Shown in pieces: positions 33,182 to 43,793 of a stretch of DNA of 64,000 nucleotides. How positions within the stretch are numbered: the first letter of the stretch is position 1; every line of letters begins with the position of its first letter. Source of the stretch: Paenibacillus lycopersici (GTDB taxonomy: Bacteria > Bacillota > Bacilli > Paenibacillales > Paenibacillaceae); contig NZ_CP048209.1 in assembly GCF_010119935.1 (NCBI RefSeq), forward strand, positions 5,116,001-5,180,000, written 5' to 3'. The notes below the pieces were generated by a model. That model saw only the letters and a program-made list of their open reading frames with translations, was not told where the DNA came from and ran no database searches. A program made the position numbers and the translations under genes.

Positions 33182-33200
33182 AGGATCTTTGCAAGTCTGC
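33182..33200 (+). repeat. 19-nt flank shared with array A
   Basis: AGGATCTTTGCAAGTCTGC is identical to 16900-16918. It lies between the last array unit and the phoP terminator. In both places the flank abuts the 3' end of a minus-strand gene, while the arrays themselves are oriented oppositely. Confidence 0.85.
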
Positions 33201-33227
33201 CGGAGTCCGATACCCATCTTAGAGAAC

Positions 33228-33265
33228 ATAAAAAACCCGAACCATCACTGTGATGATCCGAGTTT
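33228..33265 (-). terminator. Terminator of the pho operon
   Basis: On the minus strand AAACTCGG pairs with TCGGGTTT around an inner CATCAC/GTGATG stem (33233-33265) followed by TTTTT. The upper arm overlaps the phoP stop codon at 33245-33247. Confidence 0.78.
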
Positions 33266-33964
33266 CTTGGGCATGACGAGCTTGTAGCCGACGCCGCGGA
33301 TCGATTCGATCTCGACCGACTGCTGTCCGAGCTCCAGCTTCTTCCGGAGGGAGCTGACATGCACGTCGACCGTCCGCTGTCCGCCGATGTAATCGAACCC
33401 CCATACGACGTTCATGAGATCGTCGCGAGTAATAACCATGCCGGGACGCTGCACGAGATAGAGCAGCACCTCGAATTCCTTCGGCCGAAGCGGCACCGTT
33501 TCGCCGTTCAGTATGACTTCGTACCGTTCGGGATAGATCGACAGGTCGCCGGCAGTAATGACTTTGTCCGTCGATTCCGTCAGCTTGCCGTCGTCCTGGC
33601 CCGTGCGCCGCAGCACCGCGGATACGCGGGCGAGCAGCTCCGCGACGCCGAACGGCTTCGTCATGTAATCGTCCGCGCCGCGTTTCAACCCCTGCACGAC
33701 TTCTTCTTCCGCATTGCGCGCCGTAAGCACGATGACCGGCGTGCGGTTTCCGTTCTGGCGAAGCCGGGACAGAATTTCAAACCCGTTCATGCCGGGAAGC
33801 ATAATGTCCAGAATAATAAGGTCAAACGAGCGCTGAAGCGCAACCTGCAAGCCCTCCGCGCCGTGATCGATCACGGTAGTATCATAGCCTTCTTGCGACA
33901 GGTTGTACGAAAGCAGTCTTGCCAATGTCGGCTCGTCCTCAATGACCAACACTCTTTGTGTCAT
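33245..33964 (-). CDS. phoP: PhoP-like OmpR-type response regulator
   Basis: A 239-aa regulator: receiver about 3-118 with Glu9/Asp10, phospho-acceptor Asp53 (ILDIMLPGMNG) and Lys in YMTKPFG, then a winged helix about 140-232 (VPLRPKEFEVLLYLVQRPGM, RTVDVHVSSLRKKLE, GVGYKLV). It is closest in feel to PhoP of Bacillus phosphate regulation. It is encoded downstream of its kinase, the reverse of the usual phoP-phoR order, with 113 nt between them that include a strong hairpin. The name is probable from kinase architecture, not proven. Confidence 0.85.
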   Translation of the reverse strand: MTQRVLVIEDEPTLARLLSYNLSQEGYDTTVIDHGAEGLQVALQRSFDLIILDIMLPGMNGFEILSRLRQNGNRTPVIVLTARNAEEEVVQGLKRGADDYMTKPFGVAELLARVSAVLRRTGQDDGKLTESTDKVITAGDLSIYPERYEVILNGETVPLRPKEFEVLLYLVQRPGMVITRDDLMNVVWGFDYIGGQRTVDVHVSSLRKKLELGQQSVEIESIRGVGYKLVMPKKLGSSQ

Positions 33965-34040
33965 GTTGACCCCCTGACAGCCATGCTGTGTTCAACCCAA
34001 CATGGTTCATACGTTCTTTTCTCTATCATAACGCGTTTCC

Positions 34041-34062
34041 GGCGAGGGGTAAACCCCTCGCC
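34041..34062 (-). terminator. GC-rich hairpin between phoR and phoP
   Basis: GGCGAGGGG-TAAA-CCCCTCGCC forms a perfect 9-bp stem in the 113-nt gap between kinase stop and regulator start. No U tract follows on the minus strand. It may be an RNA processing or attenuation element that uncouples the two genes. Confidence 0.5.
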
Positions 34063-34077
34063 GCCGGCGGCTGCCGG

Positions 34078-35889
34078 CTATTGCAGAACGGGAAGATCGA
34101 TCGTGAACGTCGTTCCGACTCCCAGCGTGCTGTCGACCGTAATCGTGCCTTTATGCAGCTCGACCAGATGCTTGACGATGGAGAGACCGAGTCCGGTGCC
34201 GCCCGAGCTTCGGGACCTCGCTTTATCGACGCGGTAGAAGCGTTCGAAGATGCGCGGCAGATCCTTCTTCGGGATGCCCATGCCCGTATCCGAAATATGG
34301 ATTCGGATATGCTCGTAATTCTCCTGCCCTTCGTCGTCCAGCGTGAGGTTCGGATCATGCACCGGCTCGACGACGACCGAGACGCTTCCGCCTTCCGCCG
34401 TGTACGCGATGCCGTTCGCCAGCAAGTTCACGATGATCTGCCGCAGCCGGTCTTCGTCCGCTTCGACGTAAAGCCCCTCTTCCACGACCGTCGATACGCG
34501 GATCTGCTTGCGCACTGCCTCCGCGCTCATCAGCTCCACGGTCTTGCCGATGAACGAGGAGAGCTCGACCGGCGAGAACAGCAGCGGCACGCGCCGCGAT
34601 TCGATCTTCGACAGCTCCAGGATGTCTCCGATGAGCCGGTTCAACCGGTCGCTCTCGTCGAAAATAATTTGGAGGAACGAGCGCGCCGTCTCGGGATCGT
34701 CGACCGCGCCGCCGAGCAGCGTCTCGGCGAAGCCTTTAACCGCGGTGACCGGCGTCTTCAGCTCATGCGATACGTTGGCGACGAATTCGCTGCGCATCCG
34801 TTCCAGCCTGCGAATGGCGGTCACGTCCTGCAGCACGAGCAGCACGCCGCCGAAGTCGTCGTCGTCCTCGAAGATCGGCACCAGATTCAAATCCAGCAGC
34901 CGCTCCTCCGGGAAATAAAACGTCATCTCCTCGCGCAGATGCTCCCTGCGCTCCAGCGTCTCCTGAATCATCTGGGCCAATTCGTACTGCTGCTTCACCG
35001 ACGCGAAATGATGGCCGACCTGCTCGCGCGCGGATATGCCGAGCAGATCCTCCGCCATCTTGTTCAGCAGCACGATCTTGCCGGCCGCATCGATCATGAC
35101 GACGCCGTTGATCATATTATCGAGCACCGTGGCCAGCTGCCGCTCGTTCTGGTGGATGCGCGTCATCTGCACCTGAAGGCTGTCCGCCATCGCGTTGATG
35201 GACGAGCCCAGCTCGCCGATTTCATCGTTGCTCTGGAAATCGACCCGCGCCCGGTAATCCAAATTCTTGATTCGCTTGGATACCCGGGTGATCTGCTCCA
35301 GCGGACGGGTCAAGTTGCGCGCGATCCGGTAGCTGACGAGCCCGGCGACGATGAACAGCACGAGCAGCCCGATGAGCAGCCCCGTCCACATTCGCTTGAC
35401 GCTCTCATCCGCCTTCTTCAGGCTGAGCGCCGTCCGGATAATGCCCGAATTCGGATCGTCCTTATTGACGGCTATGGCCACGTACAGCATATTCTCATGC
35501 AGCGTATCGCTGAAGCGCGTCGCCCGGCCGACGCTGCCTGTCTTCGCCTTGACGACTTCCGCCCTTGTCGAATGATTCTCCATCGTCTTCGGATCGTGGT
35601 CCGAGTCGCCCAGGACGACGCCGTCGGCCCGGATGAACGTCACCCGCGTTCCCGTCAAAGCTTCGATTCGTTTCGCTTCATTCGTATAGTAGCCGTAAAG
35701 CTCGTCCGGATTTCCCTGCTTCCACGGAACGTCCTGCAGGATGATATTCATCTCGCGCACCATGCTGTCTTGCAAGTCTTCCTGATGGTTGTCCCTGTAC
35801 ACCTTGCCCATAACCAAACCTGCCGCCAGAACCGCGATCCCGATCATGGCGACCAGAATCAGCGTCAGCCGCATACGAAAGCTGTTCAT
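34078..35889 (-). CDS. phoR: PhoR-like sensor histidine kinase (extracellular domain, HAMP, PAS)
   Basis: A 603-aa kinase. TM1 is at about 8-28, an extracellular sensor at about 30-165, TM2 at about 167-187, HAMP at about 190-242 and PAS at about 252-360. HisKA has FVANVSHELKTPVTAVKG with His375, and the ATPase ends in RFYRVDKARSRSSGGTGLGL. This domain order is that of Bacillus PhoR/WalK-like kinases, and the single TM-flanked Cache-like domain favours PhoR. It is transcribed before phoP. Confidence 0.88.
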   Translation of the reverse strand: MNSFRMRLTLILVAMIGIAVLAAGLVMGKVYRDNHQEDLQDSMVREMNIILQDVPWKQGNPDELYGYYTNEAKRIEALTGTRVTFIRADGVVLGDSDHDPKTMENHSTRAEVVKAKTGSVGRATRFSDTLHENMLYVAIAVNKDDPNSGIIRTALSLKKADESVKRMWTGLLIGLLVLFIVAGLVSYRIARNLTRPLEQITRVSKRIKNLDYRARVDFQSNDEIGELGSSINAMADSLQVQMTRIHQNERQLATVLDNMINGVVMIDAAGKIVLLNKMAEDLLGISAREQVGHHFASVKQQYELAQMIQETLERREHLREEMTFYFPEERLLDLNLVPIFEDDDDFGGVLLVLQDVTAIRRLERMRSEFVANVSHELKTPVTAVKGFAETLLGGAVDDPETARSFLQIIFDESDRLNRLIGDILELSKIESRRVPLLFSPVELSSFIGKTVELMSAEAVRKQIRVSTVVEEGLYVEADEDRLRQIIVNLLANGIAYTAEGGSVSVVVEPVHDPNLTLDDEGQENYEHIRIHISDTGMGIPKKDLPRIFERFYRVDKARSRSSGGTGLGLSIVKHLVELHKGTITVDSTLGVGTTFTIDLPVLQ

Positions 35890-35942
35890 AATCCGTCTCT
35901 ACCCCCAAAGGCCGTTTCCTACATCCCCAATCGTACTTCCAC

Positions 35943-36905
35943 TTAGCTTTCGGCGCCAGCCGTAGATTTATGAAGCTTTCGTAAAATGTAATGATGCACG
36001 GTCGCCAGCGGCTGCTGAATCAGAATGGAAAGCACGACCGGTACGGCCGTCAGCGGGGAGAAATAGCTCATCGCCAGCACGATGCCGAGTGAGATGTTCC
36101 GCATGCCCGTGGCGTACGAAACGGTCACCTGCAGCTCGTCGTTGCGATAGAACATCGTGCCGAAATAGCCGACCGCATAGCAGATGCCGACCATCGCGAG
36201 CGACAGCGGCACCAGCCGCAGCAAATCCCCGCTCAGCTGTTCCGTATAAGGCGCGATGGCCGCCGCGTTCAGCAGGACGACGGCCACGAAGCACAGCTTC
36301 GACAACGGCGCCGCGAACGGCTTGACGATCGCTTGGATGCGGCCTTTGGACAGCTCGTACAACGTCACGCCGATCGCCGTCGGCACGACGATGATGAGCA
36401 GCAGGTCGCCGATCATCGCGCCGGCGTTCGTGTCCACAGCCTGATGGAACAGCAAATGGACGCCGCCCGGGACGACGATCGGGCTGAGCGCCGAATCGAT
36501 CACGACCATCGCCAGCATGAGCGGAATGCTGCCCCCCGACATCCCGACCCATAGCACCGTGGAGACGCCGAGCGGAATGATCGTGAACAGGACGAGGCCG
36601 ACCACGTAGGGCGAATCCGCGCCGAAGCAGAGCCAGCCGATCCCGTACGCGATCAGCGGCGACAGCACATGCGACAGCACGAACGTCAGCACCAGCACGC
36701 CGGGCCTGCGGAGGACCGCGCGCAGCTGTTCAAGCCCGCAGCCGATCGCCATCGTCAGCGTCACGTACGCGAACAGATAAGGCACGGCAGGCACGAAGCG
36801 CTGCACATGCGAAGAAAAAAAGAACCCCAGGACGAGTGATCCGGGGATAATCAGAAACATCCATTGTTCAAACTTGGCGTTGAAGGCAAGTCCGACACTG
36901 CGCAT
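35943..36905 (-). CDS. Bile acid:sodium symporter (SBF/BASS)-family transporter
   Basis: A 320-aa membrane protein with about ten hydrophobic segments. VTLTMAIGCGLEQLRAVLRR and VGLVLFTIIPLGVSTVLWVGMSGG are the discontinuous-helix regions of the family, and YATGMRNISLGIVLAMSYFSP is the second. The family imports organic anions with sodium; substrates in Firmicutes (pantoate, 2-keto acids, bile acids) vary, so none is assigned. The start at 36905 has AAAGGA 7 nt upstream; the open frame to 36971 adds residues with no support. Confidence 0.87.
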   Translation of the reverse strand: MRSVGLAFNAKFEQWMFLIIPGSLVLGFFFSSHVQRFVPAVPYLFAYVTLTMAIGCGLEQLRAVLRRPGVLVLTFVLSHVLSPLIAYGIGWLCFGADSPYVVGLVLFTIIPLGVSTVLWVGMSGGSIPLMLAMVVIDSALSPIVVPGGVHLLFHQAVDTNAGAMIGDLLLIIVVPTAIGVTLYELSKGRIQAIVKPFAAPLSKLCFVAVVLLNAAAIAPYTEQLSGDLLRLVPLSLAMVGICYAVGYFGTMFYRNDELQVTVSYATGMRNISLGIVLAMSYFSPLTAVPVVLSILIQQPLATVHHYILRKLHKSTAGAES

Positions 36906-37024
36906 AGGGAGTCCTTTCTTGATCTCTACTAGCTGAAAGCAAGCCCGGAGGGCGGAGCGGAGCCGGAACAACAGCTTATGCTTCCGAGGTGGATTTTCTT
37001 GCGAAAATCCTCAAGTGGTCGCCT

Positions 37025-37081
37025 TTGTAGACGGGATATAACCAATTATGAATTTATATAATCAAGATATCCCGTCTACAA
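37025..37081. repeat. 15-bp perfect inverted repeat with 27-nt AT-rich loop
   Basis: TTGTAGACGGGATAT (37025-37039) and ATATCCCGTCTACAA (37067-37081) are perfect inverses, and the loop is partly self-complementary (ATTAT/ATAAT). It lies between the fumarase stop (37139) and the transporter start (36905), both minus, so it could be a terminator/insulator, an operator or a small inverted-repeat element. No U tract follows. Confidence 0.75.
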
Positions 37082-37138
37082 CAGCGAGTGGAGGCCCGCA
37101 CCGCCCGCAGGGTGAATGCCTTTCAGTGGTTCACAACC

Positions 37139-38683
<1,545 letters not shown>

Positions 38684-38844
38684 GAGACCGATATGGCTCC
38701 TCTCTCTGGTGGATGTTCGTCTTTCCTACTATAATCGATATTGAAATCCCTATAAATCTATCATAGCACAATAGAACCTGACGGGCACGTTACATTCACG
38801 GTGCGCGTCACTCCCTATTTCCCGCAGGAAAGGAATGTCCCGCC

Positions 38845-39441
38845 ATGACAGACAGTCATTTCACGGCCTATATGTACCGGCTTCGCTACATCGAACGCTG
38901 GAGCCTCATGCGCAATACGACCCGCGAGACGGTCGCGGAGCATTCCTATCATGTCGCGCTGCTCGCGCATATGCTGTGCGAGATCGGCAATTGCCTGTTC
39001 GGGCGTTCGCTCGACGCCGACCGCGCGGCGGCGATGGCGCTGTTCCACGACGCCACGGAAGTGTTCACCGGCGACATCCCGACGCCGGTCAAGCATCACA
39101 ACCCGAAGATGCTCGCGAACTTCCGCGAGATCGAAGCGATGGCCGCCGACCGGCTGCTCGGCATGGTGCCCGGGCCGCTGCGCGACGTCTACGAGCCGCT
39201 GATCATCGGCAGCGGCGCGGACGCCGAACAGGCCGCGCTTCACAAGATGGTGAAAGCGGCCGATCTGCTCGACGCCTATATGAAATGCTTATCCGAGCTG
39301 AGCTCCGGCAATCGCGAGTTCGCCGTGGCGAAAGGACAGACGGAGAGCAAGCTAGCCGCCCTCGGGATGCCGGAGGTCGATTGGTTCCTGACCGAGATGG
39401 CGCCGAGCTTCAGTAAGACGCTCGACGAGCTGTCGGAATAG
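38845..39441 (+). CDS. YfbR-like HD-domain 5'-deoxynucleotidase
   Basis: A 198-aa HD phosphohydrolase. The metal site is visible as His33 (AEHSYHVALLAH), His68-Asp69 in ALFHDATEVFTGDIPTPVK and a distal Asp in KAADLLDAYMKC. The GDIPTP segment is characteristic of YfbR, which dephosphorylates deoxyribonucleoside 5'-monophosphates. AGGAAAGGA precedes the ATG. The 3' end overlaps the convergent YhhN gene by 32 nt. Confidence 0.9.
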   Translation: MTDSHFTAYMYRLRYIERWSLMRNTTRETVAEHSYHVALLAHMLCEIGNCLFGRSLDADRAAAMALFHDATEVFTGDIPTPVKHHNPKMLANFREIEAMAADRLLGMVPGPLRDVYEPLIIGSGADAEQAALHKMVKAADLLDAYMKCLSELSSGNREFAVAKGQTESKLAALGMPEVDWFLTEMAPSFSKTLDELSE

Positions 39442-40180
39442 CCGGTCCCGCCGGCGGCTGCCGGTTTGCGCCTAGCGTGCGGATGCTGCCGGCAATGCAG
39501 AACTGCGCCGCGTAATACGTCGTCATGATCAGCATGTTCGAATGCCCGATATCGGAGACGAACAAATTCCATGACAGTATCGAGTCCGAGACCGTGAACA
39601 GCAAGCTGCCGGCAATAGCCCGCTTGTGGCCGGTCAAGATGGCGGACCACGTCATCAAGGTAATGACGGCTATGTAGAACAGCACCGGCACGATCAGCGA
39701 TTCATTCTGATCCTGAATCAGGGCGTGAACGATCTTCCAGCCCATGAAGATGCCATAGAGAGCCAACGGCACCAGCGAGAGACACCGGAGCGTCGACAAT
39801 CGCCGATTGCGAAGAAACCCCGACAGATAGAACAGATGCCCGATCAGGAAAGCGGTCAATCCGACGACGAACCAGTGCAGCAGGCCGTCGCCCAGCATGC
39901 AGAAGAACAAGCCGGCGATCAGCAGCCAGTGATGCCGCTCCTTGACCGCGGGCATCCGCACATGCGCATACCCGATAATGAGCCACATCGGAATGAGCTT
40001 GAACAGCAGCTTGACGGCCAGCGGCTCGGACGGAATCGCGAAGATGTACAGGATGCTCATCGACAGAATGAGCGCCGGCAGCCGTTTGCCGCTCAAGTCT
40101 ACCCGCTTGTCCCCCTTTCCCACGATAACCCTTTTGCCCGGCTTGCCCCAATCCCCCACGATCATTGCCCCTTTCGGCAT
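39410..40180 (-). CDS. YhhN-family (lysoplasmalogenase-like) membrane protein
   Basis: A 256-aa integral membrane protein with about seven or eight helices. Landmarks FAIPSEPLAVKLLFKLIPMW, FFCMLGDGLL, HLFYLSGFLR and SLLFTVSDSILSWN fit the TMEM86/YhhN fold, in which conserved acidic residues form an alkenyl-ether hydrolase site. Plasmalogens are not known in this group, so another substrate is likely. The N-terminus through VIVGKGDKRV is hydrophilic and the true start could be a little downstream. Confidence 0.85.
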   Translation of the reverse strand: MPKGAMIVGDWGKPGKRVIVGKGDKRVDLSGKRLPALILSMSILYIFAIPSEPLAVKLLFKLIPMWLIIGYAHVRMPAVKERHHWLLIAGLFFCMLGDGLLHWFVVGLTAFLIGHLFYLSGFLRNRRLSTLRCLSLVPLALYGIFMGWKIVHALIQDQNESLIVPVLFYIAVITLMTWSAILTGHKRAIAGSLLFTVSDSILSWNLFVSDIGHSNMLIMTTYYAAQFCIAGSIRTLGANRQPPAGPAIPTARRASY

Positions 40181-40200
40181 AGTTTGATAGCCTCGGCCCG

Positions 40201-41595
40201 TTATTTCAGAAACCGCTTGACCCTCTTCAACGCATGCTTCAGATGCGGATAGCGGAAGGGCAGATCGAACAGAGTCGTCATCTTCAGCACGCTTTTGCGA
40301 TGCGAGAACAGCTTGAAGCCGCTATGCCCATGGTAGGCGCCCATTCCGCTGCTCCCGACGCCGCCGAAGGGCAAATGCGGCGAAGTGAAATGGAACACCG
40401 TGTCGTTGACGCAGCCTCCGCCGAAGGAAGCGCCGGTCAGCGCTTGCTGCTGGACGGCTTTATTTTCGGAGAAAATATAGAGTGCAAGCGGTTTCGGACG
40501 GCTGTTAACGAATGCCAGCGCCTCGTCGAGATCGCCGTATTCGAGCACGGGCAGGATCGGGCCGAAAATCTCGTCCTTCATGATCGCGTCATCCTCTTGA
40601 ATGCCGGCGAGCACGGTCGGTTCGATCCGCAGCGAGTCGCGGTCGCTCGCGCCGCCGATGCTGACATGCCCTTCCCCTTCGTTCAGGAGCGCCAGCAACC
40701 GGTCGAAATGCTTGTCGTTGACGATGCGCGTATAGGACGCATTATTAAGCGGGTCGATGCCGTACAGCTCCCCGATGGCCAGCTTCAGCTGCTCGATCAG
40801 CAGCGTCTTCACCGAGTAATGCACGTACAGGTAGTCCGGCGCGATGCAGGTCTGGCCGGCGTTCATAAACTTGCCCCATACGATGCGTTTGGCCGCCAGC
40901 TTCAGGTTGGCATCCTTATGGACGATGCAGGGGCTCTTGCCGCCCAGCTCCAGGGTGACGGGAATTAATCGCCTGGCCGCGGCTTCCATGATCAGCCTGC
41001 CGACCGGAGGCGATCCCGTGAAGAACACATAGTCCACGCTCTCCCGCAGCAGCGCCCGGCTCGTCTCGGCGCCGCCCTCCGCGACGGCGATGTACACGTC
41101 GAAGAACGTCTCGCCGATGATCCGCGCGATCACCGCCGACGTCCGGGGCGTCAGCTCGGACGGTTTAATGACGGCGCAGTTGCCGGCCGCGATGGCGCCG
41201 ATGAGCGGCATGAGCGCGAGCTGGAACGGAAAGTTCCATGGCGCGATGATCAGCACCACCCCGTAAGGCTCGCTGTAGATGGCGCTCCTGGATCCGATAT
41301 GCGTGAGCGGGGTCTTCGCCTTCTCGGGCCGGGCCCACGCGCGCAGATGCTTCAAGACGAACCGGATCTCGCTCAGCACGATTCCGATTTCCGTGGCATA
41401 CGCCTCGAATTCGGATTTGTTCAAATCCGCTTTCAAGGCGTCCGTGATCGCCCGCTCATGCCGCCGGATCGAATCGCGCAGCCGGATCAGCGCCTCTCTG
41501 CGCAGCGCGACCGCTTTCATCTGCCCGGTGGCGAAGAAAGCATGCTGCTGTTGTATCAATGCTTTGTAATGATCGATTCGGACATCCTTTTCCAT
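40201..41595 (-). CDS. NAD(P)-dependent aldehyde dehydrogenase
   Basis: A 464-aa enzyme of the class-3/YwdH-type short aldehyde dehydrogenase group that oxidises fatty or aromatic aldehydes. The catalytic Cys is in FMNAGQTCIAPDY and the general-base Glu in TLELGGKSPCIV; GVVLIIAPWNFPFQLAL and VFFTGSPPVGR bind the cofactor. I set the start at ATG 41595 (GGGGGG 4 nt upstream); ATG 41607 is in frame but has no site. It follows the MocR-type gene on the same strand by 43 nt, so the two are probably an operon. Confidence 0.9.
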   Translation of the reverse strand: MEKDVRIDHYKALIQQQHAFFATGQMKAVALRREALIRLRDSIRRHERAITDALKADLNKSEFEAYATEIGIVLSEIRFVLKHLRAWARPEKAKTPLTHIGSRSAIYSEPYGVVLIIAPWNFPFQLALMPLIGAIAAGNCAVIKPSELTPRTSAVIARIIGETFFDVYIAVAEGGAETSRALLRESVDYVFFTGSPPVGRLIMEAAARRLIPVTLELGGKSPCIVHKDANLKLAAKRIVWGKFMNAGQTCIAPDYLYVHYSVKTLLIEQLKLAIGELYGIDPLNNASYTRIVNDKHFDRLLALLNEGEGHVSIGGASDRDSLRIEPTVLAGIQEDDAIMKDEIFGPILPVLEYGDLDEALAFVNSRPKPLALYIFSENKAVQQQALTGASFGGGCVNDTVFHFTSPHLPFGGVGSSGMGAYHGHSGFKLFSHRKSVLKMTTLFDLPFRYPHLKHALKRVKRFLK

Positions 41596-41638
41596 GAGAC
41601 CCCCCATTGAAGATCGTTAATTGAACGCGCGAAGATCG

Positions 41639-43090
41639 TTAATCGTACGCGGACGACCACGCTTCCGCCAGGAGCCGGACGCCACGCTCCATATCCTCCT
41701 CCTTCACGCCCCCGAAGCCCAGATAGATCTTCGGGCTGCCGCCGTCGAGCCGCGCCGGCTCGTCCTGGCTGCCATAGACGAGCACGCCTGCTTGCCTGGC
41801 CAACTCGATGAGCCGCCCGGCGCCGGCAGAGGCCGAGACCGATAATTCGAGATGCAGCCCCGAGCCGCTGCCGCCGACCCGAACGGCCTCCGGCAGATGG
41901 CGGCGGAGCAGCTCGACGAGCGTCTCGCGCTTGACGCGGTACCGCTTGCGCATCCGCCTTAAGTGACGGTACCAGTGGCCGCGGGACATGAACAGCTGCA
42001 TCGCCCACTGATTCATCCGCGACGGACAGGCGAAGACAGGGTCGATCGCATGCAGCCCTTCCGCCAGTCGCGGCGGCAGCACCATGTAATTCATTCGCAG
42101 CGCCGGCGTAAACACTTTCGAGAACGAGCCGAGATAAATAACCGCGCCGCCCGTGTCCAGCCCTTGAAGCGACGGGATCGGCTTGCCGGACAGCCTCAGC
42201 TCCCCGTCGTAATCGTCTTCGATGATATAGCTTCGATGCGCGTAAGCCCACTGAAGCATTTGCTGGCGGACCGCATACGGCAGCGGCTCGCCCGTCGGGC
42301 GATGCGAAGGCGTCACGTACAACGCCTGGATTCGATGACGCGCCAGCTCTTGCGCCAATCCCCCGCCTTCGGGGATGGCGAACGGTAGCAGCCGAAGCCG
42401 GTTCTGCCTGAAAATCCGGCCGACTTGCGCGATGCCGGGATGTTCGATGCCGATCGCAAGCCGCTCTCCCAGCAGTCTGGCGAGCAGCTGCAGACTGGAC
42501 GAAATGCCGGTGCCGACGACGATCTGCTCCGGCGAGCACCGCACGCCCCGCGATTGCTGGAGGTAGTGCGCCAAGCTTTCGCGAAACGCATATTCGCCTT
42601 GCGGATCGCCGTAGTCGTGAAGGGAATCGGCATGAATCGCGATGGACTCGCCGACGACCGATTTCCATAGCCGGACCGGGAACGCATCCCCGTCAATCGT
42701 CAGCAGGCTGAAATCGATCGGCCGTGCGCGTACGGCCCTCCCCTGCCCGCTCCCTCCTGCTTGCGCCGCTGCATCGCTCTCGCCGGCGGGCTCCTGCCGT
42801 GCATCGGGGACGGCGGTCTTCAGACGCCCCGCTCCCGGATTGACGACGATCATCCCCGCTCGTTCTTTGCCGATTACGAAGCCTTCTTCAAGCAGCATAT
42901 GATAGGCGGTTTCGATCGTCGTTTTGCTCATGCCGAGCTGGCGGCCGAGCGAGCGGATCGAAGGCAGCTTCGTCCCGTCCTTCAGAACGCCGTCCTGTAT
43001 CCGCGTCCGAATTTGGCTGTACAACTGTCTATAGAGCGGTTCGTCCGCATCGAACGTAAGAGCAAGGTCGATGACGCTTCCCCCTCTCAT
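41639..43090 (-). CDS. MocR/PdxR-type GntR regulator fused to an aminotransferase domain
   Basis: A 483-aa chimera. The N-terminal GntR winged helix (about 15-80) is PLYRQLYSQIRTRIQDGVLK, LPSIRSLGRQLGMSKTTIET. A variable Ala/Gly/Glu linker (about 85-125) leads to a fold-type-I PLP domain with DYGDPQGEYAFRESLAHYLQ, the PLP-contacting YIIEDDYDGE and the Schiff-base Lys in LGSFSKVFTPALR. These proteins bind PLP or a PLP-amino-acid adduct and activate a neighbouring gene. Targets here are likely the aldehyde dehydrogenase downstream and the divergent PfpI-RidA pair. AAGGGG lies 4 nt before the ATG. Confidence 0.92.
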   Translation of the reverse strand: MRGGSVIDLALTFDADEPLYRQLYSQIRTRIQDGVLKDGTKLPSIRSLGRQLGMSKTTIETAYHMLLEEGFVIGKERAGMIVVNPGAGRLKTAVPDARQEPAGESDAAAQAGGSGQGRAVRARPIDFSLLTIDGDAFPVRLWKSVVGESIAIHADSLHDYGDPQGEYAFRESLAHYLQQSRGVRCSPEQIVVGTGISSSLQLLARLLGERLAIGIEHPGIAQVGRIFRQNRLRLLPFAIPEGGGLAQELARHRIQALYVTPSHRPTGEPLPYAVRQQMLQWAYAHRSYIIEDDYDGELRLSGKPIPSLQGLDTGGAVIYLGSFSKVFTPALRMNYMVLPPRLAEGLHAIDPVFACPSRMNQWAMQLFMSRGHWYRHLRRMRKRYRVKRETLVELLRRHLPEAVRVGGSGSGLHLELSVSASAGAGRLIELARQAGVLVYGSQDEPARLDGGSPKIYLGFGGVKEEDMERGVRLLAEAWSSAYD

Positions 43091-43091
43091 C

Positions 43092-43135
43092 TGACCCCTT
43101 AATATCGATTCAATCTGTACCTTTTTAACGGGTCA
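43092..43135. promoter_or_regulatory. Inverted repeat in MocR/PfpI divergent promoter region
   Basis: TGACCC (43092-43097) and GGGTCA (43130-43135) are inverted around 32 nt in the 115-nt divergent region. MocR proteins often recognise widely spaced direct or inverted half-sites, so this is a candidate site. Confidence 0.4.
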
Positions 43136-43205
43136 TGAGTAGTATAAGCTTTGAATTGCGCGCGCATCAAGGATAGATTGCAGCAATCCAAAGGGGGATG
43201 TCGCT

Positions 43206-43793
43206 TTGCGAATGGCTTTTCTATTATTTGACGGGATGACGACGCTGGATTTCGAGGGCTTCCATCATGCGGTAACCTGGCTGAAGAAACAGGAGGTGCT
43301 GAATGATCTGTCGTGGGACTATTGCGCCAATGCGAGCGTCATCACGGACGATCGCGGCATGCGCATATTGGCGGATCGCGTGCTGCCCGACCTGTCTGCC
43401 TACGACTTGATCTTCGTCCCCGGCGGCATGGCGACACGGCTGCTTGTCCACGATCCCGTCTTCATGGATTGGATCCGTACGGCCGCGGACGTGCGCTATA
43501 AAGTCTCGGTGTGCACGGGGGCGTTGCTGCTGGGGGCGGCAGGCTTCACGAAGGATAAGACGATTACGACCAATCCGCTGGCGCTTGATGCCTTGAAGCC
43601 CTATTGCAAGGAAGCGGTCAAAGCGCGGGTCATGCGAGACGGCGATTTGTTCACCGGCGGCGGCATAACGGCCTCCATCGACCTCGGCCTGTATTTCATT
43701 GCTTCCATTACGAATGATCAAATCGCGCAGAACATTCAAACGCGGATGGACTATCCTTTCTATCATCGTCCAACGCCGGAGGAACGAGCATGA
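43206..43793 (+). CDS. DJ-1/PfpI-family glutamine-amidotransferase-like protein
   Basis: A 195-aa protein. The fold is marked by LIFVPGGMATRLLV and the nucleophile elbow VSVCTGALLLGAAG (Cys103), with ITTNPLALDAL and FTGGGITASIDLGLYF. This is the isonitrile-hydratase/InhA-like subgroup of DJ-1, which may act on small molecules or as a stress protein. The TTG at 43206 fits the ribosome site AAAGGGGG better than the ATG at 43212. It overlaps the RidA gene by 4 nt (ATGA). Confidence 0.9.
   Translation: MRMAFLLFDGMTTLDFEGFHHAVTWLKKQEVLNDLSWDYCANASVITDDRGMRILADRVLPDLSAYDLIFVPGGMATRLLVHDPVFMDWIRTAADVRYKVSVCTGALLLGAAGFTKDKTITTNPLALDALKPYCKEAVKARVMRDGDLFTGGGITASIDLGLYFIASITNDQIAQNIQTRMDYPFYHRPTPEERA

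Noticed and set aside
32054..33182. Long frames of 17-residue repeats in arrays B and C
   Set aside because: Array B's 51-bp period keeps a frame open, but no start, ribosome site or homologous protein was recognised; array C's 52-53 bp period shifts frame.
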